This document shows positions 48,592-58,421 of a stretch of 64,000 bases of DNA, in pieces. The position numbers and the translations under genes were made by a program. The notes beneath the pieces were generated by a model. The model ran no database searches. It was not told where the DNA came from and worked only from the letters and a program-made list of their open reading frames with translations. Where the stretch lies: contig NZ_AUEQ01000013.1 of the NCBI RefSeq assembly GCF_000426065.1, positions 62,001 to 126,000 on the forward strand, written 5' to 3'. This DNA comes from Mycobacterium sp. URHD0025 (GTDB lineage: Bacteria > Actinomycetota > Actinomycetes > Mycobacteriales > Mycobacteriaceae). The number at the start of each line of letters is the position of its first letter. Position 1 is the stretch's first letter.

Positions 48592-50355
48592 ATGAGATCA
48601 CCACGGAATCTGGTCGGCGCGCTCATCGCGACCACCGCGCTACTGGCCGCCGCCTGCGGCACCGACGCGGGCTCGTCGGGCGGCGACCCCACCCAGCTGT
48701 ACGGCGGCACCCTGCACATCGCGTCCGTCGGTGACGTCGACGCACTCGACCCGCTGATCGCCTACTCCGCCGAATCCTGGCAGGTGATCCGGGCGACCAC
48801 CCGCCAGCTGGTCACCTACCCGGGCAGCAAGGAAAGCATCGGCAAAGACACCGAGGTGGTCCCCGATCTCGCCGAGAAATGGGACATCAGCCCCGACGGC
48901 AAGACCTACACCTTCCACCTGCGCGACAACATCCACTACTCCGGATCCGCCAACCGCCCGATCACCGCGCAGGACTTCGTGTACGCAGTCAAGCGGTTTC
49001 CGGATCCCAACGCCCAGGTCAGCGCCATCACGTATTACAACGCGCTGTTCGACGGATTCAAGGAATACTCCGACGAGTTCGCCAAGGTGCCCACCGGCAA
49101 CCTGGCCGCGGTCAAGAATTTCATCGACACGCACGACATCCGGGGTTTGAAGGCACTGGACGACAAGACATTACAGCTCACCCTGACGCGTCCGGCCAGT
49201 GACATCCTCGACATCCTCACCCTCAACTTCGTCACCCCGCTGCCCGAGGAGGTGGTGTCGAAATACTTCGCCGACAGCCTGGAGTTCCGCAAGAACTACG
49301 CTTCCAGCGGCCCGTACTCCATCGAGTCCCTCGACCCGGGCAAGCAGCTGACCCTGGCGAAGGTGCCCGAGTACAACTCCGACGGCGATCCGCGGAAGGC
49401 CTACGCCGACAAGATCGTCTTCGACACCACGGTCAGCTCGGCCGACGCGGTGTCTCAACAACTGCAGACCGGCACCGCCGACATCGGGCTGTACGTCCGC
49501 GCCTATCCGGCCAATGTCATCGCCCAGTACAAGAAAGCCAACCCGGACCGGTTGCACACGTCGCCCAGCGGTTCGGCGGTCTTCATCAGTCAGAACAACC
49601 CGGACGAGCCGAAAACCCCGGCACAGGAAGCATTCAAGGATCTGCGGGTGCGGCAAGCCTTCAACTACTCGCTCAACCGTGCCGACGTGGTCCGGGGGCT
49701 CGGTGGCCCGGACTCCGCGATTCCGAGCAACGAGATTCTGACATCGACGATCGTCGGGTACACCGGGAAGAACCCGTACCCGACCCCTGAGGACAAGGGC
49801 GACCCGGAGAAAGCCAAGGCGTTGTTGGCCGAAGCCGGCAAGCCCGGCCTGGCGGTCAACGTGGCATACCGCAACAATCCGGAGTTCGAGAAGATCGCCA
49901 CGTCGGTGCAGACCGCGGCGGCCCGCTCCGGGATCAACGTCACGCTGACACCGATCGCGGCCGACAGCTGGGGCGCGTTCGATGCGTTCCTCAGCGACAA
50001 GTCCAAACTCGGACAGTGGGATCTGGCCATCACCAACTGGACCCCGGACTGGCAGGGCAACAGCGCGCGGATGACGTTGGGCGGCTGGCTGGACTCGGAC
50101 TTCGCCCCGGGCGGCACCTGGAACGGCGTCACCTACAGCAACACGAAACTCAACGAAGCCGTCAACCGGGCGTTCGCCGCCAAGGACCCGACCGCCGACT
50201 GGCAGGAAGCCAACACGATCGCGACCCAGGATCTGGCGTGGTTCCCGTTGATCGAGCGGGTGAAGACGGTGCCGACGTCTGACCGGGTCACCAACTGGAC
50301 CTGGCAGTCACTCGGGAACAACGCCGACATCACCAATATCGCGGTCAACGGGTAG
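48592..50355 (+). CDS. Extracellular solute-binding lipoprotein, family 5 (DppA/OppA-like)
   Basis: A 587-residue substrate-binding protein. A signal peptide ends in the lipobox LAAAC (Cys22), so it is a lipoprotein. 'GGTLHIASVGDVDALDPLIAYSAES', 'DLAEKWDISPDGKTYTFHLRDNIHYS' and 'ITNWTPDWQGNSARMTLGGWLD' are SBP_bac_5 segments. Family members bind peptides, but also nickel, glutathione and other thiol conjugates. The neighbours (monooxygenases, acetyltransferases) make a sulfur compound plausible. GAGGAA lies upstream of the ATG at 48592, which is 29 bp after the permease stop. Confidence 0.87.
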   Translation: MRSPRNLVGALIATTALLAAACGTDAGSSGGDPTQLYGGTLHIASVGDVDALDPLIAYSAESWQVIRATTRQLVTYPGSKESIGKDTEVVPDLAEKWDISPDGKTYTFHLRDNIHYSGSANRPITAQDFVYAVKRFPDPNAQVSAITYYNALFDGFKEYSDEFAKVPTGNLAAVKNFIDTHDIRGLKALDDKTLQLTLTRPASDILDILTLNFVTPLPEEVVSKYFADSLEFRKNYASSGPYSIESLDPGKQLTLAKVPEYNSDGDPRKAYADKIVFDTTVSSADAVSQQLQTGTADIGLYVRAYPANVIAQYKKANPDRLHTSPSGSAVFISQNNPDEPKTPAQEAFKDLRVRQAFNYSLNRADVVRGLGGPDSAIPSNEILTSTIVGYTGKNPYPTPEDKGDPEKAKALLAEAGKPGLAVNVAYRNNPEFEKIATSVQTAAARSGINVTLTPIAADSWGAFDAFLSDKSKLGQWDLAITNWTPDWQGNSARMTLGGWLDSDFAPGGTWNGVTYSNTKLNEAVNRAFAAKDPTADWQEANTIATQDLAWFPLIERVKTVPTSDRVTNWTWQSLGNNADITNIAVNG

Positions 50356-50358
50356 CCG

Positions 50359-50907
50359 TCAGGCCCGGCGGCGGCGTGCGAGCAACCAGGCCTCGCCGCC
50401 GCCCTCACCCTCGGTCATCACGTCGAGGCCGGCGAAAGCTGTGGTGAGTTCGCCTGCGGCAGCACGGAATCGACCGGGCTCGGCACCGACCTCGCTGAGC
50501 ACATTGATCGCGAGAATGCCTCCGGGCGCCAGCCGTTCGACCATGGCCGGGTACAGGCTGCGGTCGCGGAACCGGTGACAGACGATTACATCGACCGGCG
50601 GGCCCGGCGGCAGGCCGTCGTCCAAGTCGATCACGTCGAACCGGCAGCGATCGGCGACCCCATGGTGTACGGCCGACTGCCGCGCCTGGGTGACGGCCAC
50701 CGGGGACACGTCGAGGCCCCACACGTGCAGCCCCCGCCGAGCCAGCCACACCGCGACCCGACCGGTGCCACACGCGACATCGAGGGCCGAACCGGCCAGC
50801 GGAAACACGTCGGCCTGCCCGCTGAACGTCTGCGGCAGGCCCGGCTCCGATACCGGCTCCCGGTCGGCATAGGCCGCGTCCCAGCGGATGCGGTCCTTAT
50901 CGCTCAC
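50359..50907 (-). CDS. SAM-dependent methyltransferase (class I)
   Basis: A 182-residue Rossmann-type methyltransferase. 'ALDVACGTGRVAVWLARRG' is motif I, 'VWGLDVSPVAVTQAR' is motif II and 'VDVIVCHRFRDRSLYPAMVERLAPGGILAINV' covers motifs IV-VI. The substrate is unknown; thiopurine and tellurite methyltransferases look similar. The GTG at 50907 is set by an AGGGTGG seven bases upstream; a GTG at 50916 is an alternative. It is convergent with the binding lipoprotein, with only 3 bp between the stops, and divergent from the quinone reductase. Confidence 0.75.
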   Translation of the reverse strand: MSDKDRIRWDAAYADREPVSEPGLPQTFSGQADVFPLAGSALDVACGTGRVAVWLARRGLHVWGLDVSPVAVTQARQSAVHHGVADRCRFDVIDLDDGLPPGPPVDVIVCHRFRDRSLYPAMVERLAPGGILAINVLSEVGAEPGRFRAAAGELTTAFAGLDVMTEGEGGGEAWLLARRRRA

Positions 50908-50961
50908 GAGCGCCACCCTATGAGAGGGAATAGCGCCACAGCGTTCGGGGTTAGCCCGTGC

Positions 50962-51876
50962 ATGCGAGCCCTCGTCTACGACCCGCAATCCCCCGCCAAT
51001 CTCCGGTTCGACCAGGTGGCCGAGCCATCGGCCACCGAATCCCAGGCCTTGATCGATGTACACGCGATCGCGCTGAATTTCGGTGAGCTGCACTTCATCG
51101 ACCACATGCGCCGGCCGGGCGAAGTTCCGGGCTGGGACAGTGCCGGTGTGGTGGCTCAGGCCGCGGCGGACGGATCGGGACCGCCGGTCGGCGCCCGGGT
51201 GGTCGGATTCAGCGGGGAGGCCGGCTGGGCTGAACGGCGGGTGGTATCGACCGACAACCTGGCCGAGCTGCCCGAGTTCGTCGAATTCGAGGAAGCGGCC
51301 GCGCTGCCGGTGGCCGGGGTGACGGCGCTACAGTCATTGCGCGCGCTCGGCCCGGTGGTCGGCCGTCGGGTGTTGATCACCGGCGCCTCAGGCGGCGTCG
51401 GCCGGTTCGCGGTGCAGCTGGCTGCGCGGGCGGGCGCCCACGTGGTGGCCGCGGTCGGCAGCCCGCCACGGGGTGAGGGCCTCGAAGAACTCGGCGCCGC
51501 CGAAGTGGTGGTAGGGCTCGATACCGTCACCGAACCGGTGTTCGGTGTGCTCGACAACGTCGGTGGGAAACTCTTGGCACAGGCCTTCAGTCTGGTGTCC
51601 GACGGTGGCTCGGTGCAGTCCATCGGGATGGCGTCCAACGAGCCCACCACGATCAACTTCGAGCAAGAGCGGCGCATCGGCAACCGGAAGCGGTTGGAGC
51701 CGTTCACCGTTCGGGCCCCGTTCCAGGCCGATCTGCACTACCTGCTGAACCTGTTGGCCGAGGGTGAACTCGATCCGCAGATCGGCCTGCGGGACTCGTG
51801 GGAGAACACCGCCGACGCCGCCCTGGCGTTGTTGGGTCGCAAGGTCCAGGGCAAGGCGGTACTGCAGGTCGCCTGA
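50962..51876 (+). CDS. Zinc-free MDR-family quinone oxidoreductase
   Basis: A 304-residue medium-chain reductase. The N-terminal GroES-like part ('ALIDVHAIALNFGELHFIDHMRRPGEVPGWDSAGVV') lacks zinc-ligand cysteines. The NADPH fold is 'GRRVLITGASGGVGRFAVQLAARAGA'. Likely activity is NADPH-dependent reduction of quinones or enones. It is divergent from the methyltransferase and convergent with the DszC-like gene (7 bp between the stops). Confidence 0.8.
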   Translation: MRALVYDPQSPANLRFDQVAEPSATESQALIDVHAIALNFGELHFIDHMRRPGEVPGWDSAGVVAQAAADGSGPPVGARVVGFSGEAGWAERRVVSTDNLAELPEFVEFEEAAALPVAGVTALQSLRALGPVVGRRVLITGASGGVGRFAVQLAARAGAHVVAAVGSPPRGEGLEELGAAEVVVGLDTVTEPVFGVLDNVGGKLLAQAFSLVSDGGSVQSIGMASNEPTTINFEQERRIGNRKRLEPFTVRAPFQADLHYLLNLLAEGELDPQIGLRDSWENTADAALALLGRKVQGKAVLQVA

Positions 51877-51883
51877 ACCACGC

Positions 51884-53119
51884 TCAGTTGCCCTGGCCGC
51901 CACGTCCCCGTGACACCAGATCGGCCACCGGATCTTTGCCGTTGATGAACCAGTCGCCGAGGATGCGCGCCTTGTATACCACAGGGTTGTGCGACGCAAG
52001 GGTGCGAGCGTTTCGCCAATGCCGGTCCAGCCCAAGGCCTTCGGACACTCCGGAGGCACCAAGCGCATCGAACAGTCGCGTGGTGGACCGTAATGCGGCA
52101 CCGATGATCACCAGTTGCGCCTGCGTCACCGCGACCTCGGCGTCGATCAACAGCTCACGCGCATGGTCCTCACCGCCGGCCAGACGGCCGGTCACGATGC
52201 GGTCGAGGGTTCGCGCGGCGGCGCCCAGCGCTGCCTCCGCGCCGAAGGCCTCCGCCGAAAGCTCACCGATGACCTGCAGCAGTTGCGGATCATCGGCGGG
52301 CACCTCGGCCAGGCCCTGAGGGTAATTGCGCTTGCGGTCCTTGAGCGCTGCCGAAGCATCCCGCTGAGCGGCCTTGGTGATGCCGGTGAGCACGGCGAGC
52401 ATCGCGATCTGATAGAAGTGCGCCTGGTAGCTGAACCGTTCCGCAGCCGGAAACACATTGCCCTGCTCGGCCCGGGCCCGTTCGTAGTGCGCCGAACCGC
52501 TCGCGGTGGTGCGTTGACCGAATCCTCGCCAGTCATCAGTCAGGGTCACCCCCGGATCGTCGGCGCGGACCAGCGCCGTCCACAGCTCACCATCGTCACC
52601 GCGGCCGAGCACATCCAGCCAATCGGCGTAAAGACTGCCGGTGGCATAGTATTTCGCCCCGGAAACCAACCAGTGATCGTCTTCGGCCGTGACCGTGGTG
52701 GCCAGATTAGCCAACGTGACATTGTTGGCTTCCGTCCAGCCGCCACCGACGAATTCGCCTGCCAGGAAACGCTTGATCCAGGTGTTGTTGTCCTCCGACA
52801 CCCGGGCGTTGAGCCGGTCCTCGACAAAGGCCAGGTGGTTGCGCCAGATGTGAGCGACATTCGGATCCGCCGCTCCCAGCTCGGCCAGCAACAGGAACGT
52901 CTGCTCCAGCGACGCACCGAAACCGCCCTGCTCTGCCGAGATACGCAAGGTGCCGAAGCCGGCGTCGCTCAGCCAGCGCACCTGCTCATGGGGGAACACC
53001 CGGTCTGCCTCACGCTCTCGGTTCCCCTCGGCGATCCGCTCGAAGATCGGCCCGAACACCGAGCGCAGTTCGGCGTCATAGCCGGTGGGGCGCTTCAGAT
53101 AGGTGTTGTCTCTTGTCAT
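51884..53119 (-). CDS. DszC/SfnB-like flavin monooxygenase (acyl-CoA dehydrogenase fold)
   Basis: A 411-residue protein with the acyl-CoA dehydrogenase fold but with the marks of the DszC/SfnB monooxygenases: 'WLSDAGFGTLRISAEQGGFGASLEQTFLLLAELGAADPNVAHIWRNHLAFVE' and the C-terminal 'DRHWRNARTLASHNPVVYKARILGDWFING'. No catalytic Glu of true dehydrogenases is evident. Relatives oxidise dibenzothiophene or dimethylsulfone with reduced flavin. It shares an ATGA overlap with the tandem-GNAT gene upstream and belongs to an operon with an amino-acid permease. Confidence 0.82.
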   Translation of the reverse strand: MTRDNTYLKRPTGYDAELRSVFGPIFERIAEGNREREADRVFPHEQVRWLSDAGFGTLRISAEQGGFGASLEQTFLLLAELGAADPNVAHIWRNHLAFVEDRLNARVSEDNNTWIKRFLAGEFVGGGWTEANNVTLANLATTVTAEDDHWLVSGAKYYATGSLYADWLDVLGRGDDGELWTALVRADDPGVTLTDDWRGFGQRTTASGSAHYERARAEQGNVFPAAERFSYQAHFYQIAMLAVLTGITKAAQRDASAALKDRKRNYPQGLAEVPADDPQLLQVIGELSAEAFGAEAALGAAARTLDRIVTGRLAGGEDHARELLIDAEVAVTQAQLVIIGAALRSTTRLFDALGASGVSEGLGLDRHWRNARTLASHNPVVYKARILGDWFINGKDPVADLVSRGRGGQGN

Positions 53120-54120
53120 TCCGACCTCCCGGCGGCATCGATTCGATATGCGTATTCGTCGCGGACCCTGCGGTATCCCAGCCGGCGATACAGCACATGG
53201 GCATTGCTGGCGTTGTTGATGTCGGTGCCGAGCGAGGCGTCGGTGAGCCCGCGGCGCAGTGCCGCCAGCCAGATCTTGCGCAGCAGCAGCTCCCCTGTTC
53301 CAGCCTTTCGACGATCACGGCGCACGCCGATGTAATCGGTATGCGCACTGCGGATCTCGTCTGCGCCGGTACCCGAGATGTAGGTGGAACCCAGGACGTA
53401 GCCGACCACGACATCGTCGTCGTCAATAGCGGCCAGGCTGAAATCCGGGGTGAATGTGCGGCTGGCCAGATGATGCTCCCAGCGTTGCGGGGTTTTCGAC
53501 ATGTTCCCGAAGTGCTCACTGAACGTGTCGAACTGCACCTGGCGAACCTGTTCGGCGAATCCGCCCGAGATCACCTCGGGCCACGACAGCACCCGGATTC
53601 CGTCGATCTGTGCGGCCGCCAGTGCGACCGGATCCTCCTCGCGCAACGATTTTCTGGTGGCGACGAACTCTCGTTCCCGGCGTGCGCCGCGTTGGGTCAG
53701 GGCGTCGATCACCACCGCCTGCTCGGCGCCGATGTAAACCCGCAGGTACGCACCCGGGACAGCGACCCGGCCGAACTGCGCGACGCTGTCGCCGACGATC
53801 GCCCGCACCGCCTCGGCCGGGGCGTGCGGGCCGAACACGAAGTTGCCCAGCACCTCTGGTTCCGCACCGTCAGGTCGGTGCAGGGCGGCGTATCCGGCCA
53901 CTGCATCGGCGTCGTCTAGCAGAACGACGGCAGAACCGGGATATACCCCGGCCAACTGTTCGGCCACATCCCGTGAATCGGCGGCGAATTTGCGTCCACC
54001 GAGCCCGGGGGAGGTGGCCAGGAAGTCGGCGATCAGTGGGTGGTGTCGCGGAGTTACCTCGGCGACGGCCCAACCGGTCACCTCTGCCACCGCGGTCAAC
54101 GTGTCCGCTGTCAGCGTCAC
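53116..54120 (-). CDS. Tandem GNAT-domain acetyltransferase
   Basis: A 334-residue protein with two GNAT-like halves. The C-terminal one is complete ('TDYIGVRRDRRKAGTGELLLRKIWLAALRRGLTDASLGTDINNASNAHVLYRRLGYRRV', acetyl-CoA loop RRKAGTG). The N-terminal half ('HHPLIADFLATSPGLGGRKF') is degenerate. It overlaps the permease gene upstream and the DszC-like gene downstream by 4 bp each. In S-alkylcysteine breakdown a GNAT protein first N-acetylates the amino acid; that role here is inference. Confidence 0.78.
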   Translation of the reverse strand: MTLTADTLTAVAEVTGWAVAEVTPRHHPLIADFLATSPGLGGRKFAADSRDVAEQLAGVYPGSAVVLLDDADAVAGYAALHRPDGAEPEVLGNFVFGPHAPAEAVRAIVGDSVAQFGRVAVPGAYLRVYIGAEQAVVIDALTQRGARREREFVATRKSLREEDPVALAAAQIDGIRVLSWPEVISGGFAEQVRQVQFDTFSEHFGNMSKTPQRWEHHLASRTFTPDFSLAAIDDDDVVVGYVLGSTYISGTGADEIRSAHTDYIGVRRDRRKAGTGELLLRKIWLAALRRGLTDASLGTDINNASNAHVLYRRLGYRRVRDEYAYRIDAAGRSE

Positions 54121-55604
54121 GGCGTCACTCCCGCATCGAGCAGGCGCTGCTGTTCCTCGGGCGAGACACTCTGAATGGTGCCGATCCGGTTGGCGACCTC
54201 AGGCTTGGTCCGCTTGAGGTACCAGTACCACGACAGGCCGGCCAGCAGGATGGCGCCGAACACGAAAGGCAGGATGTTGAACGGGAACTCGGGCACCGGG
54301 TAGAAGTTGCTGACGATCACATAGCCAAGACCGACGGTGGCTGCGACAGCAACCGCGGCCCGCACCGGAGTCAACGCGCCGATCTTGCGCAGCCAGATCG
54401 GCGTCGCGATCACGACCAGCAGGTAACTCACCAGGAAGCCCCAGTTGGCCACATAGCCGCCATAGACATCGAACACCAGCCGGCCCGCGGAGCTGAACGT
54501 GGCCGTGACCGAGAATGCCAGCGCCAGGAGCCCGACGAAAACCACTCCTGCCCAGGGTGTCTTGTAGGCCGGGTGCACCTTGGTGAAGACGTGCGGCAAC
54601 GCACCTTCATGGGCGAACGTGAACAGCGAGCGTGCCGCCGCGGCGGTGACCGCGGTGACGAACACGATGAAGGCGATGGCGACGGCCCCGCTGACGATCT
54701 GGTTCACCCACTCCACCCCGACGCTCGTCGCCAGTTGCGGCAGCACCGCCTTGTCACCGTCGATCTCGCCGAAATGCAGGATCTGCGGGTAGGTCGCGAA
54801 GATGTAGAGGGCACCGATCAGGAGCACCACGCGCAGTAGAGATCTGGCGATGTTGCGGTGCGCGTCCTTGGCCTCGGCCCCCAGCGAGGCGACGCTTTCA
54901 AAGCCGGCATAGGAACCCACCGCGGTGACGGCCGCGATGAACGTCGCGCTCGAGCCGAGGTGCTGGGGGTTCCACTGCTCCCAGTCGATCCGGAACCCGT
55001 AACCGATGTAGGACGCCACGATGATCACCAGGATCGACGCGATGGCCAGCAATTCGAAGGCCAGTTCGTATCTGGCGGCCAGTGAAACGCCGCGGTAGGG
55101 CAGGTACACCGCGACACCGACCACCACGATCACCAGAAGCAGGCGGAACCAGACCGCCTGGGAACCAAGGCCGATCGACTCCAGGAACGCATCGAGATAG
55201 AGCACGCCGCCGAGGGTGCCGGTGGTCGCGAAACCGATGTAGCCGAACAACAGGCTGAACCCGGCGGCGAAAGCGAAGCCGGGGCCAAGACCGTTACCCG
55301 TGTAGGTGCCCAGCGATCCGGATGACACCGTGCGCCTGGCCTGGAAACTGATCGTGATGGCGACCAGCACCACGATGGACAGGCCGATCACCGCGGCCCA
55401 CGCCGCACCCTTGCCCGCCGCCACGAACAGCGAGAACGGCACCACGGCCAGAGCCACACTGGGCGCGGCGGCCGCGAGGCCCTGGGCGAAGACGCCCCAC
55501 GGACCCAGTGCCCCGGATTCCAGCCCCGTCGATTCCGCCGAGATCAGCGTGCGGCCTGCAGCCCCCGTGGTCGGGTGGGCCTTCGGATCGTCTGTTGTAG
55601 TCAC
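54117..55604 (-). CDS. APC-superfamily amino-acid permease
   Basis: A 495-residue transporter with about twelve helices. 'GPWGVFAQGLAAAAPSVALAVVPFSLFVAAGKGAAWAAVIG' (TM1/2) and 'AAVTAVGSYAGFESVASLGAEAKDAHRNIARSLLR' (TM6) are APC-type. The GTG at 55604 has AAGGGA eight bases upstream; the frame extends to 55685 without support. Its stop overlaps the GNAT gene, so the transported amino acid is probably the GNAT substrate. It is the first gene of this three-gene operon. Confidence 0.85.
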   Translation of the reverse strand: MTTTDDPKAHPTTGAAGRTLISAESTGLESGALGPWGVFAQGLAAAAPSVALAVVPFSLFVAAGKGAAWAAVIGLSIVVLVAITISFQARRTVSSGSLGTYTGNGLGPGFAFAAGFSLLFGYIGFATTGTLGGVLYLDAFLESIGLGSQAVWFRLLLVIVVVGVAVYLPYRGVSLAARYELAFELLAIASILVIIVASYIGYGFRIDWEQWNPQHLGSSATFIAAVTAVGSYAGFESVASLGAEAKDAHRNIARSLLRVVLLIGALYIFATYPQILHFGEIDGDKAVLPQLATSVGVEWVNQIVSGAVAIAFIVFVTAVTAAAARSLFTFAHEGALPHVFTKVHPAYKTPWAGVVFVGLLALAFSVTATFSSAGRLVFDVYGGYVANWGFLVSYLLVVIATPIWLRKIGALTPVRAAVAVAATVGLGYVIVSNFYPVPEFPFNILPFVFGAILLAGLSWYWYLKRTKPEVANRIGTIQSVSPEEQQRLLDAGVTP

Positions 55605-55730
55605 GGCAATGTCCCTTTCTGACCGCGACGCCTCCCGTCCGCGAACCGGTACGGGTGGTTGACATGTCGGTGTGTATTGCCACACTGCCGCAATGGGATT
55701 CGCGCCGTCAGCTATGGAATCGGCGGGATT

Positions 55731-57113
55731 CTATTGCGAATGAACGGAATTCCTGCGGAATGCGGCGCCGGGGTGGCCGCCAGGTAGTAATCCGTCGTCA
55801 CCGCCGAACAACTTCTGCCGCAACGTGGTCGGATCCGAAGCCTCGCGGGCGCGACCACGCCGGCGCAGTTCGGGGATCAGGTATTCCGCCACATCGGCGA
55901 AGCTGCCGGGCGTGACGTGATAGGCGATGTTGAACCCGTCCACCCCGGTCCACTGGGCATACGTGTCCAGAGCATCGGCCACGGTGGCGGCCGACCCGAC
56001 GAACAACTCGCCGCCGAACCCGCCCAGTCCTCCCACGTAATCCCGCAACGTCAGGCGCTCACGGGCACCGGAATCGGTGACCGAGGCCAGGATGGACCGG
56101 CTGGCGTCGGTGTCGAACTGCCCGATCGGACGATCAACACCATACGTCGACCAGTCCACACCGGACAGCGCGGACAACAGAACCAGCCCGCCTTCCAGGT
56201 CGTGGAAGGCGGCGAGTTCGCGCGCCTTGGCTTGGGCCGCGGAATCGGTACTGTCCGTGACGATCTCCACCGAGGTGATGAACTTCAACGATTGAGGGTC
56301 GCGGCCGTGCCCGGCTGCCCGGCGCCGGATGTCCTCGATGTGGCTGCGCAGCACCTCGGGCCGCGGATCGCTGACGAACACCAGTTCCGCGTTGCGGGAG
56401 GCGAACTCCCGGCCGGCCGGAGACGTGCCTGCCTGGAACAGCACCGGAGTGCGTTGCGGCGAAGGTTCGACCAGGTGCGCCCCCGGCACCGTGAAGTACC
56501 GGCCGTGATGGCCGATGTCGTGGACCTTGGCCGGGTCGGTGTAGACCCCGCGCTCGGCGTCGCGCAGCACCGCGCCCGACTCCCACGAGCCTTCCCAGAG
56601 CTTGTAGGTCACCTCCAGGAATTCCTGCGCCATCGCGTACCGCTCGTCGTGCGGGATCTGCCGGTCGCGGCCGATGATGTTGCGCGCCGCACTGTCCAGC
56701 AGCGACGTGACGATGTTCCAGCCGATCCGGCCGCCAGTGAGGTGGTCCAGTGTGCTGAACTTGCGTGCCAGCAGGTAGGGGCTCTCGTAGGTGGTCGAGA
56801 CCGTGATGCCGAACCCCAACCGGTGGGTCGCCGCGGCCATCGCCGACACCGCCAACAGCGGATCGGTCACCGGTGTCTGCACGGCTCGCGCCAGCGCGGC
56901 GCTGGCATCACCGCCGAACACGTCGCTCTGCCCGACCGCATCGGCGATGAACAGCACGTCGAATCCACCGTCATCGAGCAGCTTCGCCAGCTCGACCCAG
57001 TACCTGACGTCGGTGTAGTCGGCGGTGCGGTCCTGTGGATGACGCCACAGTCCGAAATTGCCGTGCGACACCGTCGACATGGTGAACGCCGACAGCACAT
57101 ACGGTTCGGTCAT
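55731..57113 (-). CDS. NtaA/SnaA/DszA-family FMN-dependent monooxygenase (copy 1)
   Basis: A 460-residue luciferase-like monooxygenase. 'GLWRHPQDRTADYTDVRYWVELAKLLDDGGFDVLFIADAVG', 'STLDHLTGGRIGWNIVTSLLDSAARNIIGRDRQIPHDERYAMAQEFLEVTYKLWEGSWE' and 'PQRTPVLFQAGTSPAGREFASRNAELVFV' are diagnostic. The family cleaves C-N or C-S bonds with FMNH2 from a partner reductase. No flavin reductase is in the window. The start overlaps the second copy's stop (ATGA at 57110-57113). Confidence 0.86.
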   Translation of the reverse strand: MTEPYVLSAFTMSTVSHGNFGLWRHPQDRTADYTDVRYWVELAKLLDDGGFDVLFIADAVGQSDVFGGDASAALARAVQTPVTDPLLAVSAMAAATHRLGFGITVSTTYESPYLLARKFSTLDHLTGGRIGWNIVTSLLDSAARNIIGRDRQIPHDERYAMAQEFLEVTYKLWEGSWESGAVLRDAERGVYTDPAKVHDIGHHGRYFTVPGAHLVEPSPQRTPVLFQAGTSPAGREFASRNAELVFVSDPRPEVLRSHIEDIRRRAAGHGRDPQSLKFITSVEIVTDSTDSAAQAKARELAAFHDLEGGLVLLSALSGVDWSTYGVDRPIGQFDTDASRSILASVTDSGARERLTLRDYVGGLGGFGGELFVGSAATVADALDTYAQWTGVDGFNIAYHVTPGSFADVAEYLIPELRRRGRAREASDPTTLRQKLFGGDDGLLPGGHPGAAFRRNSVHSQ

Positions 57114-58414
57114 GACAGCTGCCGCTGCGGTACGTCGAGCCCGAGATGGGATCGCAGTGTCGTGCCGGCATACTCGTGGCGGAACAGCCCGCGTTTGCGC
57201 AGCACGGGCACCACCTGCTCGACGAAAAGCTCGTGCTGGCCCGGCAACCCGGAGTCGCGCAATACGAACCCGTCGGCGGCGCCCGCGGAGAACCACTGCT
57301 CGATCTCGTCGGCGATCTGCTCGGGCGTGCCCACCACGGCGGCTCCCCAGCCGTTGACGGTGCGGTACAGGAACTCTCGCACCGTCGGGTTTCCCTCCGT
57401 GGCCAGCAGCCGGTAGCCGACCAACGCGGTCTGGTGGGTCTCGGTGTGGGTGGGGAACGCTGATTCCGGTACGGGACCGTCCAGGTCGGCACCGGTGACG
57501 TCGACGTCCACCTCGAGCAGCCAACCCGCCTGGTACTGCGGGCTGAAGTACTCATACTCCTGCTGCTGGGCCCTCCTGGCTTCCTCCTCGGTGGAACCGA
57601 TGATGTAGCGCAACGAGGGCGTGATCAGTGGCGGCGTCGCCCGGCCTGACCGCCGCGACTCCTCGTGGATCTGGGTGTAGAAATCCTGTGCCCGCGTGCG
57701 GTTTCCATGACTGGTGAAGATCACCTCGGCGTGCCGCGCCGCGAAACCCCGTCCGGTCTGCGAGGAGCCGGCCTGGAAGATCACCGGCTGCCCTTGCGCC
57801 GACCGGGCCGCGCCCAGTGGACCGGCCACATCGAAGTAGTTCCCGTGATGGTTGGTCGGTTGAATTTTGTTGATGTCGTTGAAGATTCCCGCATCCCGGT
57901 CCTCGACTATCGTATCCTCGCCCCAGCCGTCCCACAGCTTGCGCACCACCTCGAGCGCCTCCTCGGCAATCCGGTAGCGCTCGTCGTGCGCCACCACCCC
58001 TCGGGCGCTGAAGTTGTCGGCGGCGGCCTGCGCGAAGCTGGTGACCAGGTTCCAGCCGGTCCTGCCACCACTGAGGTGGTCAAGTGAAAGCAGTTGACGG
58101 GCAAGGTGATACGGATGCGCGAGCGTGGCCGATCCGGTGACCACCAGGCCGATCCGGTCGGTGACCGAGGACAGTGCGGCCGTCGCGGTCAGCGGCTCGA
58201 AGTCTTCGGTGATCTTGTACGGCCAGGTCGCCGGCGGGCCGTAGTTCAGGCCGTCGGCGAAGAACAGCGCGTCGAAGGTACCGGCCTCGGCCGTCTGCGC
58301 ATGGCTGATCAGCCGCCGGCGCACCCCGGCGGTGCTGTTGTCGATGTCGGGATGGCGCCACGGCCCGGTAGAGCGGGTATTGCCGAAAGCGAGCAGGTGC
58401 AGTTCTCTGGGCAC
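57110..58414 (-). CDS. NtaA/SnaA/DszA-family FMN-dependent monooxygenase (copy 2)
   Basis: A 434-residue relative of the preceding enzyme ('LLSLDHLSGGRTGWNLVTSFAQAAADNFSARGVVAHDERYRIAEEALEVVRKLWDGW', 'SAQGQPVIFQAGSSQTGRGFAARHAEVIF'). The two proteins are clearly divergent, so they may act on different substrates or consecutive steps. The GTG at 58414 has no SD, but a TAGTGT lies exactly seven bases upstream, so the message appears leaderless. Confidence 0.85.
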   Translation of the reverse strand: MPRELHLLAFGNTRSTGPWRHPDIDNSTAGVRRRLISHAQTAEAGTFDALFFADGLNYGPPATWPYKITEDFEPLTATAALSSVTDRIGLVVTGSATLAHPYHLARQLLSLDHLSGGRTGWNLVTSFAQAAADNFSARGVVAHDERYRIAEEALEVVRKLWDGWGEDTIVEDRDAGIFNDINKIQPTNHHGNYFDVAGPLGAARSAQGQPVIFQAGSSQTGRGFAARHAEVIFTSHGNRTRAQDFYTQIHEESRRSGRATPPLITPSLRYIIGSTEEEARRAQQQEYEYFSPQYQAGWLLEVDVDVTGADLDGPVPESAFPTHTETHQTALVGYRLLATEGNPTVREFLYRTVNGWGAAVVGTPEQIADEIEQWFSAGAADGFVLRDSGLPGQHELFVEQVVPVLRKRGLFRHEYAGTTLRSHLGLDVPQRQLS

Positions 58415-58421
58415 TGCGCCG